A DNA stretch of 64,000 nucleotides, taken from an uncultured Pseudomonadales bacterium. Its GTDB lineage: Bacteria; Pseudomonadota; Gammaproteobacteria; Pseudomonadales; Azotimanducaceae. The stretch is taken from NCBI GenBank assembly GCA_958296405.1, contig OY282519.1:3084132-3148131 (forward strand), written 5' to 3'. Position numbers and translations under genes: made by a program. The notes beneath the pieces were generated by a model that had not been told where the DNA came from, ran no database searches, and was given only the letters and a program-made list of their open reading frames with translations. Of the stretch, positions 63,933 through 64,000 are shown in pieces; within the stretch, counting starts at the first letter, position 1, and each line of letters opens with the position of its first letter.

Positions 63933-64000
63933 ATGAGGGCAGGACGCCGGCTTGACGGCAAGAAGGCCAAGCTATACGGTTTCGTTGGTTGCAGCGTCCA
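63933..64000 (+). CDS. start of a hypothetical gene, cut by window edge
   Basis: ATG 63933 follows AGGGAAGGGAG after six bases. Only 22 codons are visible, basic (Arg, Lys), then a hydrophobic turn. The position right after the DUF1501 stop suggests cotranscription. No family can be named. Confidence 0.45.
   Translation, partial: MRAGRRLDGKKAKLYGFVGCSV

Overview
The window looks like chromosome from a high-G+C gammaproteobacterium, probably uncultured and free-living or host-associated; that lifestyle guess is inference. The phylum call rests on gene order: ilvI-ilvH-ilvC-pssA-msrP-msrQ (57-61.5 kb, the pseudomonad-type arrangement), dapA-bamC with overlapping start and stop (20.7-22.7 kb), and a BepA-like protease next to TusA. 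Coding density is high, and many starts are GTG or TTG overlapping the upstream stop. No rRNA, tRNA, CRISPR array or complete insertion sequence was recognised.

Layout. 0-2.2 kb: a truncated FHA-domain protein, a membrane coiled-coil protein, and a long non-coding stretch with a compound AG/TG microsatellite. 2.2-5.7 kb: polyamine/opine-type ABC importer operon (ATPase, binding protein, one permease; no second permease). 5.7-10.3 kb: luciferase-like monooxygenase, cyclopropane fatty acid synthase, CaiB-type CoA-transferase, glucokinase. 10.3-13.1 kb: a decayed DNA-methylase remnant, a small membrane protein and a DUF2235 (Tle1-like) hydrolase. 13-19.5 kb: paired acyl-CoA dehydrogenases, BepA-like protease, TusA, AI-2E-type permease, small P-loop kinase. 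19.5-20.7 kb: an HhH-GPD-like gene between imperfect direct repeats, with a 16-G tract upstream. 20.7-28.9 kb: dapA, bamC, metallo-hydrolase, a small protein with a caspase-like His/Cys pair, SPOR protein, DUF5916 protein, quinone oxidoreductase.

29-38.8 kb is the accessory core. It holds two restriction-modification systems (a divergent pair around an 18-bp palindrome, and a tandem pair), a selenoprotein gene in which an in-frame TGA is followed by a bacterial-type SECIS hairpin, a cytochrome P450, an MFS transporter, and a free-standing Rhs-toxin-tail-like protein with a small partner. 39-50.6 kb: secreted aldo/keto reductase, lipoprotein carboxylesterase, a MoxR-like ATPase with a VWA protein, fatty-acid oxidation genes, a CinA-like protein, an SDR and a DegT-type aminotransferase. 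50.6-53.5 kb: larC-larB-larE for the nickel-pincer cofactor, without larA. 53.5-61.5 kb: sodium/solute symporter with its DUF4212 subunit, MsrPQ methionine sulfoxide repair, phosphatidylserine synthase and branched-chain amino acid synthesis. The right edge has a DUF488 gene and a junction where an Rpn-type nuclease gene and a DUF1501 gene have both lost their 5' ends.

How the genes work together: the conserved blocks cover housekeeping (lysine and branched-chain amino acid synthesis, outer-membrane assembly and quality control, phospholipid synthesis, periplasmic repair). Scattered acyl-CoA dehydrogenases, the enoyl-CoA hydratase and the CoA-transferase suggest catabolism of acyl-CoA substrates. 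The most distinctive item is the selenoprotein, which implies the genome also encodes SelA, SelB, SelD and tRNA-Sec outside this window.
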